This document shows, piece by piece, positions 1-7,800 of a stretch of 16,744 bases of DNA. A program made the position numbers and the translations under genes. This DNA is from Prevotella sp. (GTDB taxonomy: Bacteria; Bacteroidota; Bacteroidia; Bacteroidales; Bacteroidaceae): NCBI GenBank assembly GCA_017428805.1, contig JAFRQC010000002.1:1-16744 (forward strand), read 5' to 3'. The notes under the pieces are model-generated. The model was not told where the DNA came from and ran no database searches. It saw only the letters and a list, made by a program, of their open reading frames with translations. Positions within the stretch are counted from its first letter, which is position 1. Each line of letters begins with the position of its first letter.

Positions 1-261
1 AAGTATTGATGTAAACCCTATTTATGACTAACGTAAAGTCGAGTCAACGTAAATTAACAATAAGTTTAACCCGGGTCAACCCTTATCATGAGTAAGACTC
101 CAAGTAGTCAACAAAAATCGTTAAACTACAGGAAACCGATGTTTATGTCCGTTTAAAACGTTCGTTGACATTAGTCAACGCATTCTTCGACTTAAGTCAA
201 AGAACCATTTGACTGGAGTCAACGAATCGTTTGACTCTATGTCAACAAGCAGGAAAGCAGT
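1..261. repeat. Non-coding region with regularly spaced GTCAAC repeats
   Basis: No gene is visible here. GTAAAC starts at 11 and GTCAAC at 43, 75 and 107, so four copies sit exactly 32 bp apart. A second group follows: GTTGAC at 164 paired with GTCAAC at 174 (inverted, 4-nt gap), then GTCAAA at 196, GTCAAC at 218 and GTCAAC at 241, with steps of 22, 22 and 23 bp. In the second group the units at 196 and 218 also carry TTTGAC near their ends (208 and 230), giving small inverted repeats. Steps of 22 and 32 bp are close to two and three helical turns. The region lies just downstream of mutY; the gene to its left is outside the window. Its role is unknown; a protein-binding array is an inference. 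Confidence 0.6.
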
Positions 262-1278
262 TTATTTGAAATCTTGGAGGAATTTTTCGATGAGACGGGG
301 CACGGCGTAAGAGTCGAGCTCCGTTTCTTTTATCCAGATGTAGTCAGGGGGAAGGGAAGGTTTCTCTGGGACTTCCAAGAGGTAGAAATCGGCCAGGAGG
401 ATGCGGTGGGTAAGAACGTGCTTGACGTTCTGCTTGATCAACACCGCTCCTGCCGGAATGGTATCGACGAGCCAAGGCTCGTAGAGACCTTGCCAGATGT
501 CGCCAGGGCCACGGCGATGGATGGCGGTCTCGCCGTTGCACCTAATATATATATAAATAAGGTGGCGCTCACGAACTTTGAGGGTCTTCTGTTTGACGGG
601 GAGATCAGAGACAAGGTTAAATCGGAAGGCAGAGCAGGATTCTTGTAAGGGGCAAGTTGGACAATTTGGGGAGGAAGGAGTACACTGGATGGCACCGAAG
701 TCCATAATGGCCTGGTTGTAGGCCGCAACTTGCGGCAATTGAAAATTGAAAATGGAAAATTGAAAATTATCTGATGGCAAGAGGGATTGGGCGAGGGCGG
801 TGAAGGTCTTTTTGCCTTCGGTGGTGTTGATGGGGGTGTCGATGCCGAAGTGGCGGGCGAGGACACGATAGACGTTGCCATCGACGACGGCAGCGGGGAG
901 GCCGAAGGCGATGCTCCCAATGGCGGCAGCGGTATAGTCGCCCACGCCCTTGAGCTTTCGGATTTCATCGAGGGTGTCAGGGAAATGGCCGAGGGCGACG
1001 ATTTGCCTGGCAGCGTAGTGGAGGTTGCGGGCACGGCTGTAGTAGCCCAGACCCTGCCACTCGCGCAGCACCTCGTCTTCCGTAGCTGCGGCGAGGGCCT
1101 CAACCGTCGGCCAGCGGCGCATGAAGCGCTCCCAGTAGTCCCAACCTTGCTTAACCTGCGTCTGCTGGAGGATGATCTCTGAGAGCCAAATGGCGTAAGG
1201 GTCGCGGGTCTGCCGCCAAGGCAGGTCGCGACCGTTCTCACGAAACCAAACTAAAAGCGTTAAGGCGAAATCGCTCAT
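262..1278 (-). CDS. mutY: A/G-specific adenine DNA glycosylase MutY
   Basis: Base-excision repair enzyme that removes adenine mispaired with 8-oxoguanine or guanine. The 338 residues cover the whole family architecture. Glu34 lies in the SEIILQQT motif, the helix-hairpin-helix is LKGVGDYTA (about 109-117) with catalytic Asp133 in VVDGNVYR, and the 4Fe-4S loop is C199-x6-C206-x2-C209-x5-C215. A NUDIX-like 8-oxoG recognition domain fills about 230-338. Oddity: between LLPSD (to 170) and AYNQA (from 186) about 12-15 extra residues rich in Asn, Phe and Gln are encoded by a 7-bp tandem repeat; homologues usually run almost directly into the YNQALMDFGA motif. The start is 9 nt from a repeat that ends the neighbouring element, and no -7 box is visible between, so transcription may come from upstream. 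The family call is very safe. Confidence 0.96.
   Translation of the reverse strand: MSDFALTLLVWFRENGRDLPWRQTRDPYAIWLSEIILQQTQVKQGWDYWERFMRRWPTVEALAAATEDEVLREWQGLGYYSRARNLHYAARQIVALGHFPDTLDEIRKLKGVGDYTAAAIGSIAFGLPAAVVDGNVYRVLARHFGIDTPINTTEGKKTFTALAQSLLPSDNFQFSIFNFQLPQVAAYNQAIMDFGAIQCTPSSPNCPTCPLQESCSAFRFNLVSDLPVKQKTLKVRERHLIYIYIRCNGETAIHRRGPGDIWQGLYEPWLVDTIPAGAVLIKQNVKHVLTHRILLADFYLLEVPEKPSLPPDYIWIKETELDSYAVPRLIEKFLQDFK
738..768. repeat. Heptamer tandem repeat inside mutY
   Basis: Four consecutive 7-bp units read ATTGAAA, ATTGAAA, ATGGAAA, ATTGAAA on the plus strand, followed by a partial ATT. In the mutY frame (minus) they encode the Phe/Asn/Gln-rich insert at about residues 171-181. Three units make 21 bp and keep frame, whereas gain or loss of one unit would shift it. 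Confidence 0.85.
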
Positions 1279-1287
1279 ATCTTTATT

Positions 1288-1334
1288 GGGAGTTAAAGAA
1301 GTTAGAGGAAGTTAAAGAAGTTAAAGGACAATAG
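1288..1334 (+). repeat. Left inverted repeat of the four-helix-bundle unit
   Basis: A 47-nt purine-rich repeat of 9-10 bp units of the AAGTTAAAG type, ending GGACAATAG. It is the inverted partner of 1782-1828, with the second and third units exchanged. Confidence 0.8.
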
Positions 1335-1349
1335 TCATAAACTTGAATA

Positions 1350-1369
1350 AAAGAAGTTAAAGGACAATA
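1350..1369 (+). repeat. Extra internal copy of the repeat end
   Basis: These 20 nt repeat exactly the stretch 1314-1333 (an AAAG, AAGTTAAAGG, ACAATA string) and stop 2 nt from the stop codon of the four-helix-bundle gene. The left side of the element therefore has a duplicated end separated by 15 nt. Confidence 0.8.
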
Positions 1370-1371
1370 CT

Positions 1372-1767
1372 TTAGATCACGTCATCTTTCATCGCAACAT
1401 TATTGACTATGGCCTTGCAATAGGAATTAAGGAACTTGCTGGTCTCTTCTATACTTTGATGTAATTGTTCAAATTCACCTTCGAGCAGATAGCCTAAATC
1501 CCGTGAGAGGATATGATAATCCCTACATTCTTCCAAACTACCTTGAGAAATATTAAAGAAACGGAGTTTATCTGCTTTACTCAATTTCTTATATCCCTCA
1601 GCTATATTGGCTTCTATGGATACTGCGGCTCGACGGAATTGAGATGTTAGCCCGAATTTCTCGTCTTCAGGAAAGTGACGGGTCACCCTGTAAGTCAAAA
1701 GCACAAAAGTATGTGCCTTCTGCCAAGCCAAGACATTCTCAAAACTATATGTCAACGTATCACCCAT
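1372..1767 (-). CDS. Four-helix-bundle protein (S23 / IVS-type)
   Basis: A small protein of about 131 residues of the S23 ribosomal intervening-sequence / four-helix-bundle family. It shows the family pattern: an N-terminal W-K-A aromatic-basic motif (VLAWQKAH), a SQFRRAAVSIEANIAEGYKK helix, then SLEECRDYHILSRDLGYL. Related proteins include those encoded in 23S rRNA intervening sequences and the Avd accessory subunit of diversity-generating retroelements. The stand-alone versions have no settled function. I prefer the ATG at 1767 (MGDT); a GTG at 1776 would add three residues. The gene is A/T-richer than serB and mutY on either side and is bounded by inverted repeats, which suggests it arrived as a unit. 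No reverse transcriptase or template repeat is nearby, so I do not call a retroelement. Confidence 0.85.
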   Translation of the reverse strand: MGDTLTYSFENVLAWQKAHTFVLLTYRVTRHFPEDEKFGLTSQFRRAAVSIEANIAEGYKKLSKADKLRFFNISQGSLEECRDYHILSRDLGYLLEGEFEQLHQSIEETSKFLNSYCKAIVNNVAMKDDVI

Positions 1768-1781
1768 ATTCTGCACTTCTA

Positions 1782-1828
1782 CTATTGTCCTTTAACTTCC
1801 TCTAACTTCTTTAACTTCTTTAACTCCC
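1782..1828 (-). repeat. Right inverted repeat of the four-helix-bundle unit
   Basis: Reverse-strand copy of the 47-nt left repeat, beginning GGGAGTTAAAG on minus and ending GGACAATAG. It lies immediately upstream of the four-helix-bundle start codon, so it probably supplies the leader of that gene. Confidence 0.8.
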
Positions 1829-1838
1829 TCATTCTTAA

Positions 1839-3080
1839 TTACAATTTCCCTTGTTCGCCGAGGTAGGAGTCCTTGAAGCCGAGGAAGTAGAGCACGCCGT
1901 CGAGGCCAATGGTATTGATGCTCTGCTTGGCGTTGGCGACGACACGGGGCTTGGCATGGAAGGCGATGCCGAGGCCGGCTTCGGAGATCATCGGCAGGTC
2001 GTTGGCACCATCGCCCACGGCAATGGTCTGGGCGAGGTTCACCTTCTCCACCTGGGCGATGAGCTTCAGGAGTTCTGCCTTGCGATGGCCATCGACGATC
2101 TCGCCGACATAACGGCCCGTGAGCTTACCGTCCTCACCGATCTCGAGTTCATTGGCATAGACATAGTCGATGCCATAGCGCCGCTGGAGATATTCGCCGA
2201 AATAGGTGAATCCGCCGGAGAGGATGGCAATCTTATAACCACAACGCTTCAATATCGTCATCAGACGATCGACACCCTCGGTGATGGGCAGGTTTTCGGC
2301 AATCTCCTGCATCACACTCACATCGAGTCCCTTCAGCAATGCCACGCGACGTGTAAAGCTCTCCTTGAAGTCGATCTCGCCACGCATAGCACTCTCGGTG
2401 ATGGCCCGCACTTGAGCCCCTACCCCATTGCGCTCTGCCAGCTCGTCGATGCACTCCGTCTGTATCAGCGTGGAGTCCATATCGAAACAGATGAGACGGC
2501 GCATGCGACGGAACATATCGTCGCGCTGGAAGGAGAAGTCTATCTCCATTTCCGACGACAGTTTCATGAGCTTCGACTGCATCTCCTGACGGTTGGTAGG
2601 CTCACCACGCAGGGAGAACTGGATGCAGGCACGGGTGTGCTTGGTGGGGTTCTTGATGCTCTTACGTCCCGTGAGGCGCAGGATGGAGTCGATGTTCAGT
2701 CCCTGGTCTGCGAGGATGCGCGTGGCGCCCTCTATCTGACGCGCCTCCAACTGACGGCCCATCACCATGAGGATGTAACGGTTCTTGCCCTGATGGCCCA
2801 CCCAGTCTTCATACTCATCGTCGCTAATGGGTGAGAAACCGATCTGCACACCGAGTTCCGTGGCCTTGAAGAGCAGTTCCTTCATCACCTGTCCGGAGTT
2901 GGACTCATTCATACGAATGAGGATGCCTAATGACAATGTGGAATGGATGTCAGCCTGGCCGATGTCGAGGATCTGGGCGTCGTAACGGGCGAGGATGCCC
3001 ATAATAGAAGCGGTGAGGCCCGGACGGTCCTGTCCGGTAATCCTCACCAGAATCTGTTCAAATTTGTTGTCTGATTCCAT
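1839..3080 (-). CDS. serB: Phosphoserine phosphatase SerB with two ACT domains
   Basis: Catalyses the last step of serine biosynthesis, hydrolysis of O-phospho-L-serine to serine and phosphate, in the cytoplasm. Of 413 residues, about 1-180 form two ACT-type regulatory domains (first begins EQILVRITGQDRPGL; second begins near RYILMVMG). Residues 190-405 are a HAD phosphatase. HAD motif I is D200-M-D202-S-T, motif II is S288-G-G, the conserved Lys is probably K334, and motif III is GDGAND at 356-361. The length fits the Bacteroidetes SerB form with the N-terminal ACT pair, which may sense an amino acid. Its start codon is 3 nt after the lctP stop, so the two are probably one transcript, although a link between lactate uptake and serine synthesis is not otherwise evident. 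The function is certain. Confidence 0.95.
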   Translation of the reverse strand: MESDNKFEQILVRITGQDRPGLTASIMGILARYDAQILDIGQADIHSTLSLGILIRMNESNSGQVMKELLFKATELGVQIGFSPISDDEYEDWVGHQGKNRYILMVMGRQLEARQIEGATRILADQGLNIDSILRLTGRKSIKNPTKHTRACIQFSLRGEPTNRQEMQSKLMKLSSEMEIDFSFQRDDMFRRMRRLICFDMDSTLIQTECIDELAERNGVGAQVRAITESAMRGEIDFKESFTRRVALLKGLDVSVMQEIAENLPITEGVDRLMTILKRCGYKIAILSGGFTYFGEYLQRRYGIDYVYANELEIGEDGKLTGRYVGEIVDGHRKAELLKLIAQVEKVNLAQTIAVGDGANDLPMISEAGLGIAFHAKPRVVANAKQSINTIGLDGVLYFLGFKDSYLGEQGKL

Positions 3081-3083
3081 ATT

Positions 3084-4688
3084 TTAAATAACGTGTAATC
3101 CTAAGAACACCATCAGTCCGTTCATGAGTATCCAGAAGATAGCGAACGGCATGGTCTTACGCATGATGTCACCGTCCTGACCCTCCATATCGCAGGCAGC
3201 AGTAGCGATGGCGATACTCTGCGGCGATAGCAGCTTACCACCCTCAGAACCGGCACAGTTGGCAGCGGCGAGCCAGTTGGTCTCGCTACCTGTGACGCCG
3301 AAGAACGTGCCCTGGTTCACGAGGCCGAGGTCGGCAGCAGCCGTAGCCTGCAGCTTACCGAAGAGGATGTTGGCATTGGTGGCAGAACCCGTGACGAAGG
3401 TACCGATCGAACCGATCAGCGGTGCGAAGAACGGGAAGGCTGCGCCCGTGAGCAGCACGAGGCCCTTGGCGATGTCGTTGGTCATACCCGTGTTGTTCAT
3501 CAGCATCGCCATTGCCACGAGACAGCAGATGGTGACGACGGTCTTCTGCAGGTTGATGGTGGTCTTGGCCAGCAGCGTCATCAGCTTGCCGAAGCTCATA
3601 CCCTGGATGAGTCCGCCGATGACGGCACCAAGGAAGATCATCAGACCGGCATTGGAGAGCCAGCCGAACTTGAAGGTATTGCCGATGACGGGCAGGTCGA
3701 ACTTGGTGACGAGCGTGCTGCCCAGCAGTTCGTTGATAGGCGGCACGATCTTGCTGGAGATAAGGATGAAGAAGATAATCAGGCCATAGACGCTCCAGGC
3801 CTTCAGGGTCTTTGCCAGGCCGAACTTCTTCTTCTCGACAATCACCTCGTCGGCAGGGTTCTCGTCGCGGATGAACAGTTTATTATAGATGAGCATCGCG
3901 ATGATGGCAGCCACAGAACCGAGGATAGCGGGCGTCTCCGGGCCGATGAAGTGGGCGCAGCAGAACTGTACGACGATAGAGAAACAGCCCACGAACAGGG
4001 CGATGCAGATATTCTTCACAATCTTCGTGCGGTCGGTCATCATCAGGATGAGGAACGGCGTGATGAAGAACATCAGCGAGAGCTGCAGGATGATGAACGT
4101 AGCCACCTCGCAGAGCTCTTCGGGCGTAGCCACACCACTGGCAGCCACCTGATTGGCAAGTGTCGTGGCAGGCAGTCCGACAGCGCCGAAGCCCACAGCC
4201 ACCGTATTTGCCACCAGACAGATCACGGCGGAGAACATCGGTTTGAAGCCCAGTCCGATGAGGATGGCAGCGGGGATGGCCACAGCCGTTCCGAAGCCTG
4301 CCATTCCTTCGAGCACACCGCCGAGGCCCCACGTCAGCAGGAGCACAAGCAGACCCTTGTCGGAGGTCATCTGGATGAACTGCGTCTTGATGGTCTCAAT
4401 CTCCTTCGTCTCGCAAAGGATGTTGTAACTGAAGATGGCGCAGATGATGATCAGAATAATGGGGAAGCAGGCCTTGAGGAAGCCCTCGACGACAGACCAG
4501 ATGGTGATGCCGACGATGCTGACACCGGCGAACTTCTCCGGCAGGATGCCCATCGCCGGAACGGCAAAGAGCGCCAGAAGGATGGTAACGATAAGAGTGA
4601 TCACAGCACTCTTGTAGCCAGACACTTTGAAACCCATCATCAGAACGATGAGCAACACGATTGGGATAACAGAAATTAAAGCCGTCAT
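3084..4688 (-). CDS. lctP: L-lactate permease, LctP family
   Basis: Inner-membrane lactate importer of the LctP family (TC 2.A.14), which couples lactate uptake to proton movement and can also carry glycolate in known members. The 534 residues are almost entirely hydrophobic helices, starting with a segment at about 5-20 and a second at about 27-50. Family landmarks include GGVLEGMAGFGTAVAIPAAILIGLG near residues 122-145 and, in the C-terminal half, GSATNANILFG and GVTGSETNWLAAANCAGSEGG-type stretches. The gene diverges from the FAD/Fe-S lactate dehydrogenase, which makes a lactate uptake and oxidation module. A TAAATTTG element at 4757-4750 lies about 60 nt before the ATG. The substrate range (D or L) cannot be read from sequence. 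Confidence 0.93.
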   Translation of the reverse strand: MTALISVIPIVLLIVLMMGFKVSGYKSAVITLIVTILLALFAVPAMGILPEKFAGVSIVGITIWSVVEGFLKACFPIILIIICAIFSYNILCETKEIETIKTQFIQMTSDKGLLVLLLTWGLGGVLEGMAGFGTAVAIPAAILIGLGFKPMFSAVICLVANTVAVGFGAVGLPATTLANQVAASGVATPEELCEVATFIILQLSLMFFITPFLILMMTDRTKIVKNICIALFVGCFSIVVQFCCAHFIGPETPAILGSVAAIIAMLIYNKLFIRDENPADEVIVEKKKFGLAKTLKAWSVYGLIIFFILISSKIVPPINELLGSTLVTKFDLPVIGNTFKFGWLSNAGLMIFLGAVIGGLIQGMSFGKLMTLLAKTTINLQKTVVTICCLVAMAMLMNNTGMTNDIAKGLVLLTGAAFPFFAPLIGSIGTFVTGSATNANILFGKLQATAAADLGLVNQGTFFGVTGSETNWLAAANCAGSEGGKLLSPQSIAIATAACDMEGQDGDIMRKTMPFAIFWILMNGLMVFLGLHVI

Positions 4689-4749
4689 AGGTTTTCAGTG
4701 AGTTTGTTATTATTACTATAAGTTTATTGTCACAGAATGAATTTGCGGT

Positions 4750-4757
4750 CAAATTTA
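4750..4757 (-). promoter_or_regulatory. Candidate -7 element for lctP
   Basis: The minus strand reads TAAATTTG, matching the Bacteroidetes TAnnTTTG consensus. It would start transcription near 4743, leaving a leader of about 54 nt. No good -33 TTTG is visible. Confidence 0.5.
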
Positions 4758-4815
4758 CGACTTTTCTGCCACATAGCCACAATAATTTAGTGAAAAATTC
4801 AAAAACGGGGGAAAT

Positions 4816-4850
4816 CTTTCCTCTTTCCTCTTTCTACTTTCCACTTTTTT
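4816..4850 (+). repeat. Pyrimidine heptamer array next to a promoter
   Basis: Five 7-bp units in register: CTTTCCT, CTTTCCT, CTTTCTA, CTTTCCA, CTTTTTT. The array ends 3 nt before the -7 element of the lactate dehydrogenase gene and so occupies the position of its -33 region. Confidence 0.8.
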
Positions 4851-4853
4851 TCG

Positions 4854-4861
4854 TATATTTG
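4854..4861 (+). promoter_or_regulatory. Candidate -7 element for the lactate dehydrogenase
   Basis: TATATTTG matches TAnnTTTG. Transcription would start near 4868, giving a 25-nt leader before the ATG at 4893, which supports that start. Confidence 0.6.
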
Positions 4862-4892
4862 CACCAAAGTAGTAACAAAAACCAAGCAACCT

Positions 4893-7800
4893 ATGTTCAA
4901 TCAGTTCTTATCCGATCTCAGACAATTCATGCCGTCTGAACGTATTTACACCGATGAGCTCCGCACCCTTGGATGGGGAACGGACGCCAGTTTCTACCGT
5001 CAGATTCCGAAAGTGGTCCTCCGCAGCGATGGCGAGGAGGAAATCTCGAAGATCGTACGTCTCTGTCAGAAGTATAAGCTACCGTTCACCTTCCGTGCCG
5101 CAGGTACCTCGCTGAGTGGTCAGAGTTGTACCGACAGCGTGCTTATCGTTGCCGGCAAGCATTGGGAGAAGTTTGAGTTAGGAGACTGGAGTCAGGAGTC
5201 AGGAGTCAGGAGTCCGAACACCATCAAGCTGCAGCCCGGAATCGTGGGGGCGAGGGTGAATCAGATCCTGAAGCCCTACGGCCGTGTGTTCCCACCCGAT
5301 CCGGCCTCGATAGGGAGTGCGATGGTTGGCGGCATCGTCATCAACAACGCCTCTGGTATGAACTGCGGCGTGCACGCCAATAGCGACCGTATGATGGTCA
5401 GTGCCCGCATCATCCTCACCGACGGCACCGTGCTCGATACAGGCGACGAGGCGAGCAAAGAGGCCTTCCGCAAGAGTCATCCCGATTTCCTGAAAAAGAT
5501 CGAGGCCCTGCGCGACAAGGTGCGTGCCGACAAGGATCTGGCAGAGCGCATCGCCAAGAAATACAGCATCAAGAACGTGACGGGTCTGAACCTCCGTCCG
5601 CTCATCGCCTACGACGATCCGTTCGACATCATCGCCCACTCGATGGTAGGCTCTGAGGGTACCCTCGCCTTCCTCTCCGAGGTGACGATGAAGACGCTGA
5701 AGGACTACCCGTACAAGGCCTCAGCGATGGTCTATTTCCATACGATGAAGGAGAGCTGCGAGGCCGTGGTGGCGATGAAGAAAATGAAGGCTGGCGAGGA
5801 CGATTTGACCTATAGTGCTGAGAATCTGGTCGTCAAGTCGGCTGAGATGCTCGACTACAAGTCGCTCAGCTCAGTCGATGATCCCGTCTATCTGCAATAT
5901 CAGAAGGATGTGGATGCCGGCAAGGTGGCAGGAGCTGATCCAGGCGACTACCACAACCTTACTGCCATCCTCACCGAGACGAAAGGCATCACCCACGAAC
6001 AGCTGTTGGAGAAGATTGAGAAGATCAAGGAGTGTCTGAGCAAGTTCAGGCTCTATATCCCTGCGGAGTTCACGGAGGATCCTGCCGTCTATGGCAAGTA
6101 CTGGGCCATCCGCTCAGGCATCTTCCCCTCAGTGGGCGGCACGCGTCCTGTGGGCACCTCGTGTCTCATCGAGGATGTCGCCTTCCCCATCGAGAGTCTG
6201 CCTGAGGCCACGGTGAAGCTGCAGAAACTCATTGCCGACCACGGCTACGACGATGCCTGCATCTACGGTCACGCCTTCGAAGGCAACTACCACTTCATCC
6301 TGAACCAGAGTTTCAAGAGCAAGGACGAGGTGGAGCGCTATGCCGATATGATGCGCGACGTGGCGAAGCTCGTGGTAGAGGGTTACGACGGTTCACTGAA
6401 GGCCGAACACGGCACAGGACGGAATATGGCACCCTTCGTGAAGTACGAGTGGCGCGACAAGGCCTACGAGGTGATGAAGGAACTGAAACAGATCTTCGAC
6501 CCCGAGGGACTGCTGAATCAGGGCGTGATCTTCAACGACGATCCCGACTGCTTCATCAAGTGCCTGAAGCCGCTGCCCGTACTCGACTATGACTTCAAGA
6601 GTGTGCCTGACGGTGGTCACTACCTGATGGATCCCAAGCTCTCGACGGCGAAGGAAACCATCGAACAGGTGAAGCGTGCGAACAAGTGTATCGAGTGCGG
6701 CTTCTGCGAGGTGAACTGTATGTCGTGCGGCCTGACACTCTCGTCGAGGATGCGTATCGCCGTGCAGCGTGAGATCCGTGAACTGGAGGCTACGGGTGCC
6801 AACCCTGAAAGGGCTGCCAAGTTGCGCAAGCAGTATAAGTATTATGGCGACCAGACCTGTGCCACAGACGGCCTCTGCTCCACCTCATGTCCGATGAAGA
6901 TTAACACTGGCGAACTCACACATCTCATCCGCCAGCTCGACATGAACAACAATACACTGGGTTATCAGGTCGGTGAGTTTGCTGCGAACCACATGGCAGG
7001 CATCAAGTCTGGCCTGCGTGTCGTTCTCGACGTGGCTCACATGGCCCATGTCACCCTCGGGCCGAAGCTGATGACCACCGTCTGCCGCACGATGAACAAG
7101 ATGGGTCTGCCCCTCTGGACCACAGCGATGCCGCGTAAGAAGCGCCAGCCGAAGAAGTCTGACCTCACGCAGTTCATCATCGAGAAGTCCATTCCACAGA
7201 AAGAGGAAGAGCACTCACCGCTGAAGGTCGTTTACTTCCCCAGCTGTATCAACCAAACGATGGGCCAGCCGAAGGACGGTCCGATGAAACACGCCCTCGT
7301 CGACGAGGTCATCCAGCTGATGGCGAAGGCAGGCTACGAGGTAATCTTCCCAGAAGGAATGGATCGGATGTGCTGCGGACAAATCTGGGAGTCGAAAGGT
7401 ATGCTCGACATCGCAGACCGTAAGAGTGCCGAACTGGAGCAGGCCCTGTGGGAGGCGTCGGAACACGGCAAGTATCCGGTGCTCTGTGCCCAGAGTCCGT
7501 GTCTGCACCGTATGCGGAAGGTGATGAAGAAGATGAAGCTCTACGAGCCGGCAGAGTTCATTATGACCTATCTCGTGGACCGTCTCGACTTCCATCCTAC
7601 GGATAAGCGCATCGCCCTACACCTGACCTGCTCAACGCGGCAGATGGGCGTCGACAAGGATATGATTGCCCTGGCGAAACTGTGTTCTACGAATGTCTTC
7701 CTGCCTGAGGGTGTGGGCTGCTGCGGCTTTGCCGGAGACCGCGGTTTCACCTTCCCGGAACTGAACAAGTATGGTCTCAGGAAGCTGCGTCCGCAGATCG

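Larger units (their letters stand above)
1288..1829. mobile_element. Putative mini-element: four-helix-bundle gene in inverted repeats
   Basis: Two 47-nt repeats, at 1288-1334 (plus) and 1782-1828 (minus), enclose the four-helix-bundle gene in opposite orientation. Both begin GGGAGTTAAAG and end AAGTTAAAGGACAATAG. In the middle they hold the same two units, AAGTTAGAGG and AAGTTAAAG, in swapped order. The element starts 9 nt before the mutY start codon and ends 9 nt after the serB stop codon, so it fills almost the whole space between those genes. No clear target-site duplication is visible in the flanks and no transposase is encoded, so mobility is an inference from the layout only. Confidence 0.5.
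4689..4892. promoter_or_regulatory. Shared control region between lctP and lactate dehydrogenase
   Basis: This 204-nt divergent spacer is A/T-rich and non-coding. It holds outward-facing -7 elements for both genes (4750-4757 minus; 4854-4861 plus) and a pyrimidine heptamer array at 4816-4850. I see no convincing palindromic operator. Confidence 0.6.

Noticed and set aside
1..246. CRISPR array suggested by 32-bp periodic GTCAAC
   Set aside because: The conserved core is only 6 bp and the spacing changes from 32 to 22 bp; CRISPR repeats are longer and identical, and no cas genes are present.
546..560. TATATATATAAATAA microsatellite in mutY
   Set aside because: It encodes a plausible beta-strand (LIYIYIR) at the start of the NUDIX-like domain and is too short to stand out.
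1372..1767. Diversity-generating retroelement, because the protein resembles Avd
   Set aside because: No reverse transcriptase, template repeat or variable-repeat target gene is in the window.
1851..2834. 327-codon plus-strand open frame opposite serB
   Set aside because: serB carries all HAD motifs over the same bases; the opposite frame shows no recognisable domain.
3951..4679. Plus-strand open frame rich in His, Asp and Glu opposite lctP
   Set aside because: It is the antisense reading of hydrophobic permease codons; its composition is typical of a shadow frame.
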